Assembly: GCA_027448945.1 (NCBI GenBank)
Contig: DAIDMQ010000002.1
Coordinates: 1 to 64,000, forward strand
Direction of reading: 5' to 3'
Length of the DNA: 64,000 nucleotides
DNA from: Gallionellaceae bacterium
GTDB taxonomy: Bacteria > Pseudomonadota > Gammaproteobacteria > Burkholderiales > Gallionellaceae
Position 1 is the stretch's first letter. Each line of letters opens with the position of its first letter. Position numbers and translations under genes: made by a program. Below, one piece after another: positions 25,411-35,330 of the stretch. The notes beneath the pieces are model-generated. The model had not been told where the DNA came from and made no database searches. It saw only the letters and a program-made list of their open reading frames with translations.

Positions 25411-26466
25411 CTATGCGGCTGCATCTTCTGCTATCAGCATGGCTGCGACAGACTGCATGGTGTTCGGTTCCAAGTTGTTGAGCTCGATACGTTGTATCTG
25501 CGCGACGTTCTTGTAGTGTTGCTCCAGCGCACGTTGATAACTGGGGTCGTAATGCATCGTCAATAGTTCTTCCACCAATTGCGGGTAGGCTTGTGCGGCG
25601 ATGAGTGCAGCCCAGTCGTCTACGCGCTTGCTGCCATGGAATGGGCGTAGGAACTGCAACAGTCGAGTGAGTTTGTGTGGCGTATCCAAGAAGTGGTCGT
25701 AGTCTTGCATCAACAGCTTGATGCGGGCAGGCGTCGCTGTTTCCAGTTTCACGCAAGGACTGCTGTGCATGCTGGTGTGCAGTGAGGCGGGCAAGGTGAG
25801 TTTGCCGATTTTGCTACTTTCGGACTCCACATAGACGGGACGGTCGCTATGCAGCGTGCGCATCTTCTCTATCAGGGCACTCTCAAACCATTTTTGCGAG
25901 GGTTGCGGCTGCTCGGGTATGCCACCCAACAAAGAGCCGCGATGTTGCGCTAGTCCTTCCAGATCGAGTACCTGCGCACCTTGTTCGGCAAGTGCGGCAA
26001 GTAAACGGCTCTTGCCTGTGCCGGTTGCACCGCACACGACGCGATACTGCAGTGTCGCGGGAACGGTTTCCAGTGCATCCAAAACCCCGCGTCTATAGGT
26101 CTTGTAGCCACCTTCTAGTTTGTGAGCCGCCCAGCCGACTTGGGCAAGGATGATGCTCATCGCGCCGCTGCGTTGTCCGCCGCGCCAGCAATAGATCAGC
26201 GGTTTCCAGGATTTTGGATGGTCGAGGAAACGTGTCTCCAAATGGTGGGCGATGTTCTTTGCCACCAGCGCCGCACCGACTTTGCGCGCTTCGAAGGGCG
26301 ATACTTGCTTGTACAGCGTGCCGACGGTGATGCGTTCTTCGTTGCTGAAAACGGGGCAGTTGATCGCGCCGGGAATGTGATCTTCGGCGAATTCTGCAGG
26401 CGTGCGCACATCAATGATTTCGTCAAACTCGGCAAGCTGTGATAAGTTCGCAACTCTGAATAACAT
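25411..26466 (-). CDS. mnmH: tRNA 2-selenouridine synthase
   Basis: 351 residues; AAGGG 8 bases upstream. N-terminal rhodanese domain with IDVRTPAEFAEDHIPGAINCPV and the catalytic Cys in LIYCWRGGQRSGAMS. C-terminal P-loop domain: CGATGTGKSRLLAAL. The enzyme exchanges sulfur for selenium at the wobble 2-thiouridine of tRNA-Lys, -Glu and -Gln, via a geranylated intermediate. It uses selenophosphate from SelD, whose gene is divergent with a 166-base intergenic gap. MnmA, encoded at 42.3 kb, makes the 2-thiouridine substrate. No selA, selB or selC is in the window. Confidence 0.95.
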   Translation of the reverse strand: MLFRVANLSQLAEFDEIIDVRTPAEFAEDHIPGAINCPVFSNEERITVGTLYKQVSPFEARKVGAALVAKNIAHHLETRFLDHPKSWKPLIYCWRGGQRSGAMSIILAQVGWAAHKLEGGYKTYRRGVLDALETVPATLQYRVVCGATGTGKSRLLAALAEQGAQVLDLEGLAQHRGSLLGGIPEQPQPSQKWFESALIEKMRTLHSDRPVYVESESSKIGKLTLPASLHTSMHSSPCVKLETATPARIKLLMQDYDHFLDTPHKLTRLLQFLRPFHGSKRVDDWAALIAAQAYPQLVEELLTMHYDPSYQRALEQHYKNVAQIQRIELNNLEPNTMQSVAAMLIAEDAAA

Positions 26467-26632
26467 AGTGAATACCCTTTAAAATTCATATTTCATCCCA
26501 ACTACTGCGTTGCGAAAAAATTCCCTGCTTACATATTTCCCATATGAGACACCGCAAAATTTTCCCCGCGCCTTGTACTTGGGCGAACTCTGAATTTTCA
26601 GAGGTATCCACGCGTCATGATTAGGAAATGAA

Positions 26633-27676
26633 ATGTACGAAACGAAACTGACCAGATTGTCTCACGGTGGCGGATGTGGCTGCAAAATCTCACCGGCTTT
26701 ATTGCAATCCATTTTGGGTGAGGCACAAAAGAAGTTGCCTTTTCCTAATCTGTTGGTGGGTACTGAAAACAGTGATGACGCTGCAGTATATATGCTGAAT
26801 GACGAGCAGGCGATTATTGCAACCACGGATTTTTTCATGCCTATCGTCGACGATGCTTTTGATTTCGGACGTATTGCTGCGACCAATGCGTTGTCGGATG
26901 TGTATGCCATGGGTGGTACGCCCATCATGGCGCTGGCAATCGTTGGTATGCCGATCAACAAGATGTCTGTGGAGTCCATACGGGAGATCCTGCGAGGCGG
27001 TGAGGCAGTCTGCAAAGCGGCTGGTATCCCGATTGCCGGTGGACATTCCATCGATGCACCTGAGCCAATTTATGGTCTGGTGGCGATAGGTGTGGTGCAT
27101 CCCGGCCGCGTGAAGAAAAATAGTGATGCGCGTGCGGGTGACGTGTTGATACTGGGTAAGGGTTTGGGTGTGGGTGTGCTGGCAGCAGCTCTGAAAAAAG
27201 AGCTGCTCTCGGATACGGGTTATAAGCAACTGATCGACACCACCACACAACTCAACACCGTGGGTAGCGCGCTGGCAGGGATGCCTGCAGTGCATGCGTT
27301 GACCGATGTGACGGGTTTCGGGCTGTTGGGTCATCTGCTGGAGATGTGTCGTGGTGCCGGTCTGGAGGCTAGGGTCGATTTTGCCAAAGTGCCGGTGTTG
27401 TCAGAAGTTTTATCTTTGGCGCAGCAGGGTATAGGCCCGGGCGCGATAGAGCGCAACATGGCGAGTTACGGCAAAGAGGTGGAGTTTGCGCCCCATGTGG
27501 AAACTTGGCAACAGCGCCTATTGGCTGATGCGCAGACTAGTGGTGGATTGTTGGTTTCGGTTGCTCCGGGGCAAGCCGGCGAGGTGCTTGCCGCCTTCCG
27601 CGAGGCAGGTTTTGCAACTGCGGCCGTTATCGGTGCTATGCAAGCTGCTGCTATTGCAAAAGTGTCGGTAAGCTAA
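26633..27676 (+). CDS. selD: Selenide, water dikinase (selenophosphate synthetase)
   Basis: 347 residues with AGGAA 5 bases upstream. LSHGGGCGCKISP carries the catalytic Cys and Lys; this form uses Cys rather than selenocysteine, so no SECIS is needed. DFFMPIVDDAFDFGRIAATNALSDVYAMGG is the AIR-synthase-like metal-binding region, and TDVTGFGLLGHL marks the second domain. It makes selenophosphate from selenide and ATP. With mnmH divergent, it supplies tRNA selenation; use for selenocysteine cannot be judged here. Confidence 0.96.
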   Translation: MYETKLTRLSHGGGCGCKISPALLQSILGEAQKKLPFPNLLVGTENSDDAAVYMLNDEQAIIATTDFFMPIVDDAFDFGRIAATNALSDVYAMGGTPIMALAIVGMPINKMSVESIREILRGGEAVCKAAGIPIAGGHSIDAPEPIYGLVAIGVVHPGRVKKNSDARAGDVLILGKGLGVGVLAAALKKELLSDTGYKQLIDTTTQLNTVGSALAGMPAVHALTDVTGFGLLGHLLEMCRGAGLEARVDFAKVPVLSEVLSLAQQGIGPGAIERNMASYGKEVEFAPHVETWQQRLLADAQTSGGLLVSVAPGQAGEVLAAFREAGFATAAVIGAMQAAAIAKVSVS

Positions 27677-27678
27677 AT

Positions 27679-28056
27679 TTAACGGGTAGTGGCAGGCACC
27701 GCAGATTTGGGTGCTTCCTTCACCATCCGCTTGACCTCTTCACGCTTGTCCTTTGGGACTTGACTGAAGGCACGGTATTTATCGCGTGCAGCTGTGCGTT
27801 GCTCTGGCGTCAACTTGCTCCACAGGACCAAACGCTGATGCATGCGCTGTTGGGCTTCGGGTGAAAGATGCGGATAGTGTTTCGCAACGGCGATCAAGCT
27901 GCTCATTTGCAGCTCGGTCAGGTGATCCCACTCTTGCGCCAGCGGCGCCAGCGCTTGTTGTTGTTGGGGTGTGAGGGTCTTCCAAGTCTCAGACCAACTG
28001 CTGGCTGAGGCACAAATGAGTAAGGTGCAGAGGCAAAATCTTAGCGTTTGACGCAT
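27679..28056 (-). CDS. DUF3106 secreted protein
   Basis: 125 residues. A signal peptide (RFCLCTLLICASASSWS) precedes a DUF3106-type helical repeat: WKTLTPQQQQALAPLAQEWD, then LSPEAQQRMHQRL and KLTPEQRTAARDKYRAF. The alternating 'LTPEQR' units resemble metal- or heat-sensing helical periplasmic proteins such as Spy/CpxP. It is the last gene of the sigma factor-DUF3619-DUF3106 cluster and convergent with selD, two bases apart. Confidence 0.85.
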   Translation of the reverse strand: MRQTLRFCLCTLLICASASSWSETWKTLTPQQQQALAPLAQEWDHLTELQMSSLIAVAKHYPHLSPEAQQRMHQRLVLWSKLTPEQRTAARDKYRAFSQVPKDKREEVKRMVKEAPKSAVPATTR

Positions 28057-28073
28057 ACAAAGAGCGGTTCCGA

Positions 28074-28409
28074 TTAGTCTACGAATATTTCCAGTGGTAA
28101 TTCATCCGTCAGCATCTCGACATCCAATTCGACTTGCTGCTGATGGTGCACATGTTGCCACCAAAGCCCGGCGCCTGCCAATAACATAAATACGACCATC
28201 ACGGCGATGATCCATTGTTGTACCGTGTGTGGCACCAGCACATTGATCAGTCGATGTCCCGCGAATTCTTGTGCACGCGCGGGTGCCGCCTGTCGTTGCA
28301 GGGCTTTGGCGCGAGCCTGCTGCAAAGCGGACAAAGTCTCCTCGTTCAATTCGCGCACACTTTGATTAAGTACTTGGCTGATTTTTTCCGGGTTCAATTT
28401 AGTCGTCAT
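28074..28409 (-). CDS. DUF3619 membrane protein, possible anti-sigma factor
   Basis: 111 residues. The N-terminal part is cytoplasmic (VLNQSVRELNEETLSALQQA), followed by a single membrane helix near residues 66-83 (WIIAVMVVFMLLAGAGLWW) and a short acidic periplasmic tail. Its position directly downstream of the sigma factor (4-base overlap) and this topology are those of a membrane anti-sigma factor, but DUF3619 has no established function that I know of. Inference from context. Confidence 0.8.
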   Translation of the reverse strand: MTTKLNPEKISQVLNQSVRELNEETLSALQQARAKALQRQAAPARAQEFAGHRLINVLVPHTVQQWIIAVMVVFMLLAGAGLWWQHVHHQQQVELDVEMLTDELPLEIFVD

Positions 28410-29017
28410 GGTAGTTCGACTCCTTTAGCTTTCAGTGCCACAGCGAGCGCATGGGTCGCGCGGGAACAGTGTGTCTTGACGCTGCCTTCGGTGCAACCCA
28501 TTGCGGCTGCGGTTTCATTTGTATCCAGCCCCTCCCAATAACGCATCAGGAACGCTTCTCGTTGACGCGCGGGTAGGTCGGTTAGTGCTTCTTCTATATA
28601 GGCGATCAGTTCTTTTTGCTGAAAAGCGCTTTGCGGTTGTGCCGGCGCGCTTTGATTGTCCTTGTCTTCCAAGACGTCCAGCGGGTCGAATTCTTCTTCC
28701 TGATTCTTGGGTTGCAAGGCTGAAAACAGGCTGGTCCAGGCATTGCGTACAGTGGAGCGGCGGTAATGGTCGCGTATCGTGTTCTGCAGTATGCGCTGGA
28801 ACAGCATGGGGAATTCTTCCGCAGGCTTGTCGCCATATTTTTCTGCCAGCTTGAGCATGGCTTCCTGCACGATATCCAGTGCTACATGGCTGTCACGCAC
28901 GGCAAAACAGGCCTGTTTAAAGGCTCGTCTTTCTACACTGCTCAAAAATAAGCTTAGGTCAGCCGGACTGCTCAGTTTGATCACCTTTATAGTGTGGGGC
29001 GCCACCAGAACGAACAT
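28406..29017 (-). CDS. ECF-type RNA polymerase sigma factor
   Basis: 203 residues from ATG 29017; a GTG at 28984 is closer to homologue starts (next to KLSSPADLSLFLSSVERRA). Region 2: ALDIVQEAMLKLAEKYGDKP; region 4: LTDLPARQREAFLMRYWEG followed by the helix-turn-helix ETAAAMGCTEGSVKTHCSRA. A linker of about 30 acidic residues sits between. It overlaps the DUF3619 gene by four bases. This three-gene order is a recurring betaproteobacterial cluster; targets unknown, probably envelope stress. Confidence 0.9.
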   Translation of the reverse strand: MFVLVAPHTIKVIKLSSPADLSLFLSSVERRAFKQACFAVRDSHVALDIVQEAMLKLAEKYGDKPAEEFPMLFQRILQNTIRDHYRRSTVRNAWTSLFSALQPKNQEEEFDPLDVLEDKDNQSAPAQPQSAFQQKELIAYIEEALTDLPARQREAFLMRYWEGLDTNETAAAMGCTEGSVKTHCSRATHALAVALKAKGVELP

Positions 29018-29211
29018 CTTGCAGGGTGTTCATTCCCAACTTCATCCCCAGACTATCTGCTTGGTATCAAAATCCAGTGCTGCGAGGATGTTAGGGCGTG
29101 TTTGCGACAGATGTTGAGTTTGTGGTGTGCCCTTGGAATGCGCGCATGGTAGCAAATTGCCGATGCGCTTGCATGAATCGAGCAAAAGAACAGGAAAAAG
29201 CAAGGTTAAGG

Positions 29212-29240
29212 TTGACCAAAATCGTGTGAACCTTTATCTT
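29212..29240 (+). promoter_or_regulatory. Candidate sigma70 promoter of the ilv genes
   Basis: TTGACC (29212-29217), a 17-base spacer and TATCTT (29235-29240), ending 38 bases before the ilvB start. Good -35 match, moderate -10 match. Confidence 0.5.
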
Positions 29241-29277
29241 ATACGGTCTTTTTGGCTTAAATTTTAAGGTGTCTGAG

Positions 29278-30987
29278 ATGGAGTTGACGGGCGCAGAAAT
29301 CGCTATCCGCTGTTTGCAGGAAGAAGGGGTTGAATACCTCTTCGGCTATCCTGGCGGGGCAGTATTACATATTTACGATGCACTGTTTCAACAGGAAAAA
29401 GTCAAACATATCCTGGTGCGCCACGAGCAGGCGGCGATACATGCAGCCGATGGCTATGCGCGTTCGTCCGATCAGGTCGGTGTGGCGTTGGTGACGTCTG
29501 GTCCTGGCATTACCAATGCGGTGACCGGTATCGCGACTGCGTATATGGACTCCATTCCTATGGTGGTCATCAGCGGTCAGGTACCCAGCTATGCGATCGG
29601 TGAAGATGCTTTCCAGGAGGTCGATGCGGTGGGTATCACGCGCCCCTGTGTGAAGCACAACTTCTTGATCAAAGACGTCAAGGACATCGCGCCCACAATT
29701 AAGAAGGCTTTCTATCTTGCGAAATCCGGTCGTCCCGGCCCTGTGCTGGTAGATATCCCTAAAGATATATCCAATCACAAGACTGAGTTCGTTTACCCCG
29801 AGAGTGTCAGTATTCGTGCCTACAACCCGGTGGGTAAAGGTGACAGTAACCAGATCAAGCAGGCTGCGCAATTGTTGCTTGAGGCTAAACGCCCGATGAT
29901 CTATGCCGGTGGCGGTGTGGTGTTGTCCGGTGCGGCCGCGCAGTTGACTGATCTGGTGCGCTTGTTGGGTTACCCATGCACCAATACCCTGATGGGTTTG
30001 GGCGGTTTCCCTGCGACCGATGATCATTTCGTTGGTATGTTGGGTATGCATGGCACGTATGAAGCGAATATGGCGATGCAAAATTGCGACGTGTTGGTTG
30101 CAATTGGTGCGCGCTTCGATGACCGTGTTATTGGTAATGTCGCGCACTTTGCCGAATTGCCACGCAAGATTATCCATATCGATATCGATCCATCTTCCAT
30201 CGCTAAGCGCGTTAAGGTGGATGTGCCTATCGTCGGTGAGCTAAAGCCGGTTTTGGATGAGTTGCTGACTGTATTGCGCGCCAGCAATAAGAAGCCAGTT
30301 GCGGCCGATTTGGCGGCATGGTGGAAGCAGATCAAAGAGTGGAATGTTAAAGGCGGCGGGCTGCGTTATAAGAATTCCTCCGAAGTCATCAAGCCTCAGT
30401 TTGTTATCGAGACGCTGTACAAGATCACCCAAGGTGATGCTTACGTTACTTCCGATGTGGGCCAGCATCAGATGTGGGCGGCGCAATACTACAAATTCGA
30501 TCAACCCCGTCGCTGGATTAACTCTGGCGGACTGGGTACGATGGGTTTCGGACTGCCTGCTGCAATGGGCGTACAGCTCAAGCATCCGGATGCGACTGTC
30601 GCCTGCGTGACTGGAGAAGGTAGCATCCAGATGAACATCCAAGAGTTGTCTACCTGCAAGCAATTCCATCTGCCGATCAAGGTGTTGTCTTTGAATAACC
30701 GCTATCTAGGCATGGTCCGTCAGTGGCAACAGTTCTTCCACGGCGATCGTTATTCAGAGTCTTACATGGATGCTTTGCCTGATTTCGTCAAGCTGGCCGA
30801 GGCTTACGGTCACGTCGGTATGCGTATCGTCAATCCTGCCGATGTTGAGCCCGCATTGCGTGAGGCGTTTGCGCGCAAGAAAGATCTGGTATTCATGGAT
30901 TTCCAAACTGATCCAAAAGAAAACGTATTCCCCATGGTTCCAGGCGGCAAAGGCTTGTCTGAAATCGTGTTGTCGGAGGACTTGTGA
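29278..30987 (+). CDS. ilvB: Acetolactate synthase, large subunit
   Basis: 569 residues from ATG 29278, with AAGG 8 bases upstream; an in-frame GTG at 29269 overlaps that site. ThDP enzyme layout: N-terminal GVEYLFGYPGGAVLHIYDAL with the catalytic Glu in the RHEQAAIHAADGYAR segment, a central FAD/regulatory domain, and C-terminal GEGSIQMNIQELSTCKQF, with NNRYLGMVRQWQ near the Mg/ThDP site. First committed step of Val/Leu/Ile synthesis. Followed by ilvH with a one-base overlap. Confidence 0.97.
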   Translation: MELTGAEIAIRCLQEEGVEYLFGYPGGAVLHIYDALFQQEKVKHILVRHEQAAIHAADGYARSSDQVGVALVTSGPGITNAVTGIATAYMDSIPMVVISGQVPSYAIGEDAFQEVDAVGITRPCVKHNFLIKDVKDIAPTIKKAFYLAKSGRPGPVLVDIPKDISNHKTEFVYPESVSIRAYNPVGKGDSNQIKQAAQLLLEAKRPMIYAGGGVVLSGAAAQLTDLVRLLGYPCTNTLMGLGGFPATDDHFVGMLGMHGTYEANMAMQNCDVLVAIGARFDDRVIGNVAHFAELPRKIIHIDIDPSSIAKRVKVDVPIVGELKPVLDELLTVLRASNKKPVAADLAAWWKQIKEWNVKGGGLRYKNSSEVIKPQFVIETLYKITQGDAYVTSDVGQHQMWAAQYYKFDQPRRWINSGGLGTMGFGLPAAMGVQLKHPDATVACVTGEGSIQMNIQELSTCKQFHLPIKVLSLNNRYLGMVRQWQQFFHGDRYSESYMDALPDFVKLAEAYGHVGMRIVNPADVEPALREAFARKKDLVFMDFQTDPKENVFPMVPGGKGLSEIVLSEDL

Positions 30988-31478
30988 TGCGCCACATTAT
31001 TTCTTTGTTGATGGAAAACGAAGCTGGAGCGTTGTCGCGGGTCGCAGGCCTGTTCTCTGCTCGAGGTTACAATATCGAGTCTTTGACGGTTGCACCCACC
31101 GAGGATGCTACTCTGTCCCGCATGACTATCGTGACGCACGGTTCGGATGCGGTGATCGAACAGATCACCAAGCAATTGAACAAGTTAATCGATGTGGCTG
31201 CGGTGATGGATTTGAGCGAGGGTGACCATCTGGAGCGTGAGTTGATGTTGGTCAAGGTGCGCGCCGAAGGTGCGGCACGCGACGAACTGAAACGTATGGC
31301 TGATATTTTCCGTGGTCGCATCTTGGATGTGTCTTCTCATACTTACACCATAGAATTGACCGGCACACGTTCTAAGCTGGACAGCTTCCTGCAAAGCATA
31401 GACCAGAATCTGATTCTGGAAACAGTACGTACAGGTGCCTCCGGTATCGGTCGCGGTGAACGGATTTTGAAGCTGTAA
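30987..31478 (+). CDS. ilvH: Acetolactate synthase, small regulatory subunit
   Basis: 163 residues from ATG 30987, with GGAGGA 6 bases upstream; it overlaps the ilvB stop by one base. The N-terminal ACT domain is HIISLLMENEAGALSRVAG with the valine-binding region GYNIESLTVAPTED; the C-terminal domain follows. It confers activity and valine feedback on IlvB. Confidence 0.96.
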   Translation: MRHIISLLMENEAGALSRVAGLFSARGYNIESLTVAPTEDATLSRMTIVTHGSDAVIEQITKQLNKLIDVAAVMDLSEGDHLERELMLVKVRAEGAARDELKRMADIFRGRILDVSSHTYTIELTGTRSKLDSFLQSIDQNLILETVRTGASGIGRGERILKL

Positions 31479-31595
31479 AAAACAGACGCAAGGCGTAAGT
31501 TATAAGTCTCTGGATGGTGTTGCACGCTAAGCGGGTTTGGCTTTTAACCAACGGCTTAAGTTTTACAACTAGTAGCTGATTTTTTAATTTTTTAA

Positions 31596-32627
<1,032 letters not shown>

Positions 32628-32705
32628 TCGTATATGGCGAGCGGCGGATATCCGCCGTTCGCTATACACTTACCGCTCCATAGCTAAAACGGTTAATCTA
32701 CGCAC

Positions 32706-33455
32706 ATGGACGAATTCAATAAACGCAAACCGATGACCCTGCGCAAGCGTGGCATCTATTTGCTGCCTAATTTATTTACAACTGGTGCGCTGTTCGCCGG
32801 TTTCTTTGCCATTGTGCAAGCGATGAACAGTAAGTTCGAGATCGCGGCCGTGGCAATCTTTATCGCAATGGTGCTGGACGGTCTTGATGGCCGCGTCGCA
32901 CGTTTGACCCACACTCAAAGTGAATTTGGTGCCGAATACGACAGTCTCTCAGACATGGTGTCGTTCGGTGTCGCCCCCTCCCTCGTGATTTACGAATGGG
33001 CGTTAAAGGGTATGGGAAAATGGGGCTGGTTCGCGGCCTTCATTTATTGCTGCGCCACTGCATTGCGTTTGGCTCGCTTCAATACCAATATCGACGTGGT
33101 CGATAAGCGTTATTTCCAAGGGCTGCCCAGCCCCGCTGCCGCCGCCTTAGTGGCAGGCTTTGTGTGGGTCATGTTGGATATGGGCTATGACGGAGAGACC
33201 GTACGCTGGTATGCCTCTGCGATCGCGGTATTCGCGGGATTGAGCATGGTCAGTAATCTGCCCTTCTATAGTTTCAAGGATTTCAATATGCGCAAGAGCG
33301 TACCGTTCTTGGTGATCTTCTTGGTCGCCTTGATGTTCATCTTGATCTCCAGCTATCCACCTGGTGTGTTGTTCGGTTTATTCTTAATCTATGCGATGTC
33401 TGGGTTCGTGATGTGGTTCGTGCGAAGGCGCAAAGATCGTCGGCCGATTGCATGA
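32706..33455 (+). CDS. pssA: CDP-diacylglycerol-serine O-phosphatidyltransferase
   Basis: 249 residues with about seven membrane segments. DGLDGRVARLTHTQSEFG with YDSLSD is the CDP-alcohol phosphotransferase motif DGxxGxxAR...GxxxDxxxD. The subclass is pssA of the integral-membrane (type II) kind, not the soluble E. coli type. It makes phosphatidylserine; psd at 20.6 kb converts it to PE. Placement between ilvC and leuA is a common betaproteobacterial order. Confidence 0.93.
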   Translation: MDEFNKRKPMTLRKRGIYLLPNLFTTGALFAGFFAIVQAMNSKFEIAAVAIFIAMVLDGLDGRVARLTHTQSEFGAEYDSLSDMVSFGVAPSLVIYEWALKGMGKWGWFAAFIYCCATALRLARFNTNIDVVDKRYFQGLPSPAAAALVAGFVWVMLDMGYDGETVRWYASAIAVFAGLSMVSNLPFYSFKDFNMRKSVPFLVIFLVALMFILISSYPPGVLFGLFLIYAMSGFVMWFVRRRKDRRPIA

Positions 33456-33475
33456 TGAAATAAAACTGGTAATAT
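33448..33475 (+). promoter_or_regulatory. Candidate promoter for the leuA leader
   Basis: TTGCAT (33448-33453), a 16-base gap, TAATAT (33470-33475). Transcription would begin about 7 bases on, at or near 33482, the A of the leader ORF ATG, so the leader mRNA may be leaderless. No Shine-Dalgarno is seen, which fits that. Confidence 0.45.
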
Positions 33476-33481
33476 CCGACC

Positions 33482-33562
33482 ATGCATTTTTCTACTCACA
33501 TCGCTTTGCTTCATTCCACATTCAGCCTTCTGGCCGCGCTGCTGCTGCGCGGCGCGCGCTAA
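33482..33562 (+). CDS. Leu-rich leader peptide upstream of leuA
   Basis: 26 codons from ATG 33482 to TAA 33560-33562. Seven of 26 residues are Leu, with the run LLAALLLRGAR at the end, including three CTG codons in a row at 33539-33547. Gene-specific amino acid-rich short ORFs directly upstream of biosynthetic genes are hallmarks of attenuation leaders (as with E. coli leuL, whose product also contains a Leu run). The ORF sits between pssA and leuA and has no other purpose suggested by its sequence. The leaderless start and Leu run together make a real leader likely. Confidence 0.6.
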   Translation: MHFSTHIALLHSTFSLLAALLLRGAR

Positions 33563-33639
33563 CTATTCCTTTAGAAAATGTAAGCAAGCGCGGCGACTAG
33601 AAATGTAGCGTCGCAGGATAAATCTATTTGCAGGAGCAG
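33533..33639 (+). ncRNA. Candidate leuA translational attenuator
   Basis: Within the leader mRNA the Leu codon run CTGCTGCTGC (33539-33548) is complementary to the leuA ribosome binding site GCAGGAGCAG (33630-33639) at 9 of 10 positions. Also GCCGCGC (33533-33539) can pair with GCGCGGC at 33547-33553 or with a second GCGCGGC at 33588-33594, so these pairings are mutually exclusive. A ribosome stalled on Leu codons would uncover the site; no T-run terminator is seen. Inference from base pairing, untested. Confidence 0.45.
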
Positions 33640-33642
33640 AAC

Positions 33643-35181
33643 ATGTCTAACAATAAGCTGATAATTTTTGATACTACTTTGCGCGATGGCGAGCAAAGTC
33701 CGGGTGCGTCGATGACGCGTGAATCCAAGTTGCGTATTGCGCGTCAATTGGAAAAATTGGGTGTGAACGTAATCGAGGCGGGTTTTGCCGCAGCGAGTCC
33801 CGGCGATTTTGCGGCCGTAAAGGCGATTGCCGAAGCCATCACCAACGCTACTATTTGCTCCTTGGCGCGAGCCAGCGAGAATGATGTGCGTCGTGCGGGC
33901 GAAGCGATCAAACCGGCTAAATCAGGCCGCATCCACACCTTCATCGCAACCAGTCCTATACACATGGAGCACAAGTTGCGCATGAGCAAGGATCAGGTCA
34001 TCGAGCGCGCGGTGATGTCGATTAAGACTGCGCTGGAATATACCGATGATGTAGAGTTTTCTGCAGAAGACGCGGTTCGTTCCGACATGGATTTCTTGGT
34101 GCAAGTCTTCGATGAGGTTATCAAGGCGGGTGCGAAGACCCTGAACGTGCCGGACACTGTTGGGTATTCCATCCCATTCGCATGGGGCGAGCGTATGAAG
34201 GAGTTGATCGCTACCGTACCCAACTCGGACAAGGTGATCTGGTCTACGCATTGCCATAACGACTTGGGCTTGGCCGTCGCAAATTCACTTTCCGCTGTAT
34301 TGAACGGCGCTCGCCAGGTTGAGTGCACCATCAATGGCTTGGGTGAACGTGCAGGTAATGCCTCATTGGAAGAAGTCGTGATGGCCGTGCGTACACGCCG
34401 TGATATTTTCAATTTGGAGACTAGCATCGACACCACTCAGATCGTGCCTGCTTCCAAGTTGGTGTCCAGTATCACAGGTTATCCAGTGCAGCCTAACAAG
34501 GCCATCGTGGGCGCGAACGCATTCGCGCACGAGTCTGGCATTCATCAGGATGGCATCCTCAAGCACCGCGAGACTTACGAGATCATGCGTGCAGAAGATG
34601 TGGGTTGGAATGCGAACAAATTGAGTTTGGGAAAATTGTCCGGACGCAATGCATTGCGCCAACGCTTCACCGCATTGAATATTGAGTTCGCCACAGAAGA
34701 GTCCTTCCTCGCAGCCTTTAATCGCTTCAAGGAATTGGCCGATCTTAAGAGCGAGATATTCGATGAAGACTTGCAGGCTTTGGTGAGTGACGAGTCGGTC
34801 AGCAAAGTGAGCGAGCATTACCGCCTGATTTCTTTGCGCGCACATTGCGAGACCGGTGTGTTGCCTATCGCCAAAGTGGTCATAAACATGGGTGGCGAAG
34901 AGCAGGATGCAGAGATGCAGGGTGGCGGCCCGGTAGATGCGACCTTTAAGGCGGTAGAGAAAATTGTCAACAGCGGTTCAGAGTTGTTGCTGTACTCGGT
35001 TAATAACATTACCAGCGGCACCGATGCGCAAGGCGAAGTGACCGTGCGTTTGAGCAAAGGCGGTCGTATTGTAAATGGCCAAGGCGCAGACACAGACATC
35101 GTGGTTGCTTCAGCTAAAGCGTATTTGAATGCCCTGAATAAGTTGTACAACAAGGCTGAACGGGCACATCCACAAATCTAA
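33643..35181 (+). CDS. leuA: 2-isopropylmalate synthase
   Basis: 512 residues from ATG 33643 with CAGGAG 7 bases upstream. The catalytic HMGL-like TIM barrel starts [18 protein letters not shown], with the metal motif in [14 protein letters not shown]; the C-terminal leucine-feedback domain is about residues 390-512 ([14 protein letters not shown]). First enzyme of leucine synthesis from 2-ketoisovalerate, so the ilv genes upstream provide its substrate. A Leu-rich leader ORF precedes it. Confidence 0.97.
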   Translation: MSNNKLIIFDTTLRDGEQSPGASMTRESKLRIARQLEKLGVNVIEAGFAAASPGDFAAVKAIAEAITNATICSLARASENDVRRAGEAIKPAKSGRIHTFIATSPIHMEHKLRMSKDQVIERAVMSIKTALEYTDDVEFSAEDAVRSDMDFLVQVFDEVIKAGAKTLNVPDTVGYSIPFAWGERMKELIATVPNSDKVIWSTHCHNDLGLAVANSLSAVLNGARQVECTINGLGERAGNASLEEVVMAVRTRRDIFNLETSIDTTQIVPASKLVSSITGYPVQPNKAIVGANAFAHESGIHQDGILKHRETYEIMRAEDVGWNANKLSLGKLSGRNALRQRFTALNIEFATEESFLAAFNRFKELADLKSEIFDEDLQALVSDESVSKVSEHYRLISLRAHCETGVLPIAKVVINMGGEEQDAEMQGGGPVDATFKAVEKIVNSGSELLLYSVNNITSGTDAQGEVTVRLSKGGRIVNGQGADTDIVVASAKAYLNALNKLYNKAERAHPQI

Positions 35182-35202
35182 TTTATCAGTAGCTGTAAAT
35201 CT

Positions 35203-35234
35203 AACCCTTGTGACCGAAGTCACAAGGGTTTTTT
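35203..35234 (+). terminator. leuA terminator
   Basis: AACCCTTGTGAC-CGAA-GTCACAAGGGTT (stem 12 bp) followed by TTTT. 22 bases after the leuA stop. Confidence 0.92.
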
Positions 35235-35330
35235 ATTTTTTACTTCACTATGTTTGCTTGTCGCTATTGTTTGAGTCCAGCGTCGAGAGGATACTGTCGC
35301 ATATAACAATAGTGGCATTAAGGAGGCAGT

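Noticed and set aside
29018..29268. Leader peptide before ilvB
   Set aside because: No short branched-chain amino acid-rich ORF was found upstream, unlike at leuA.
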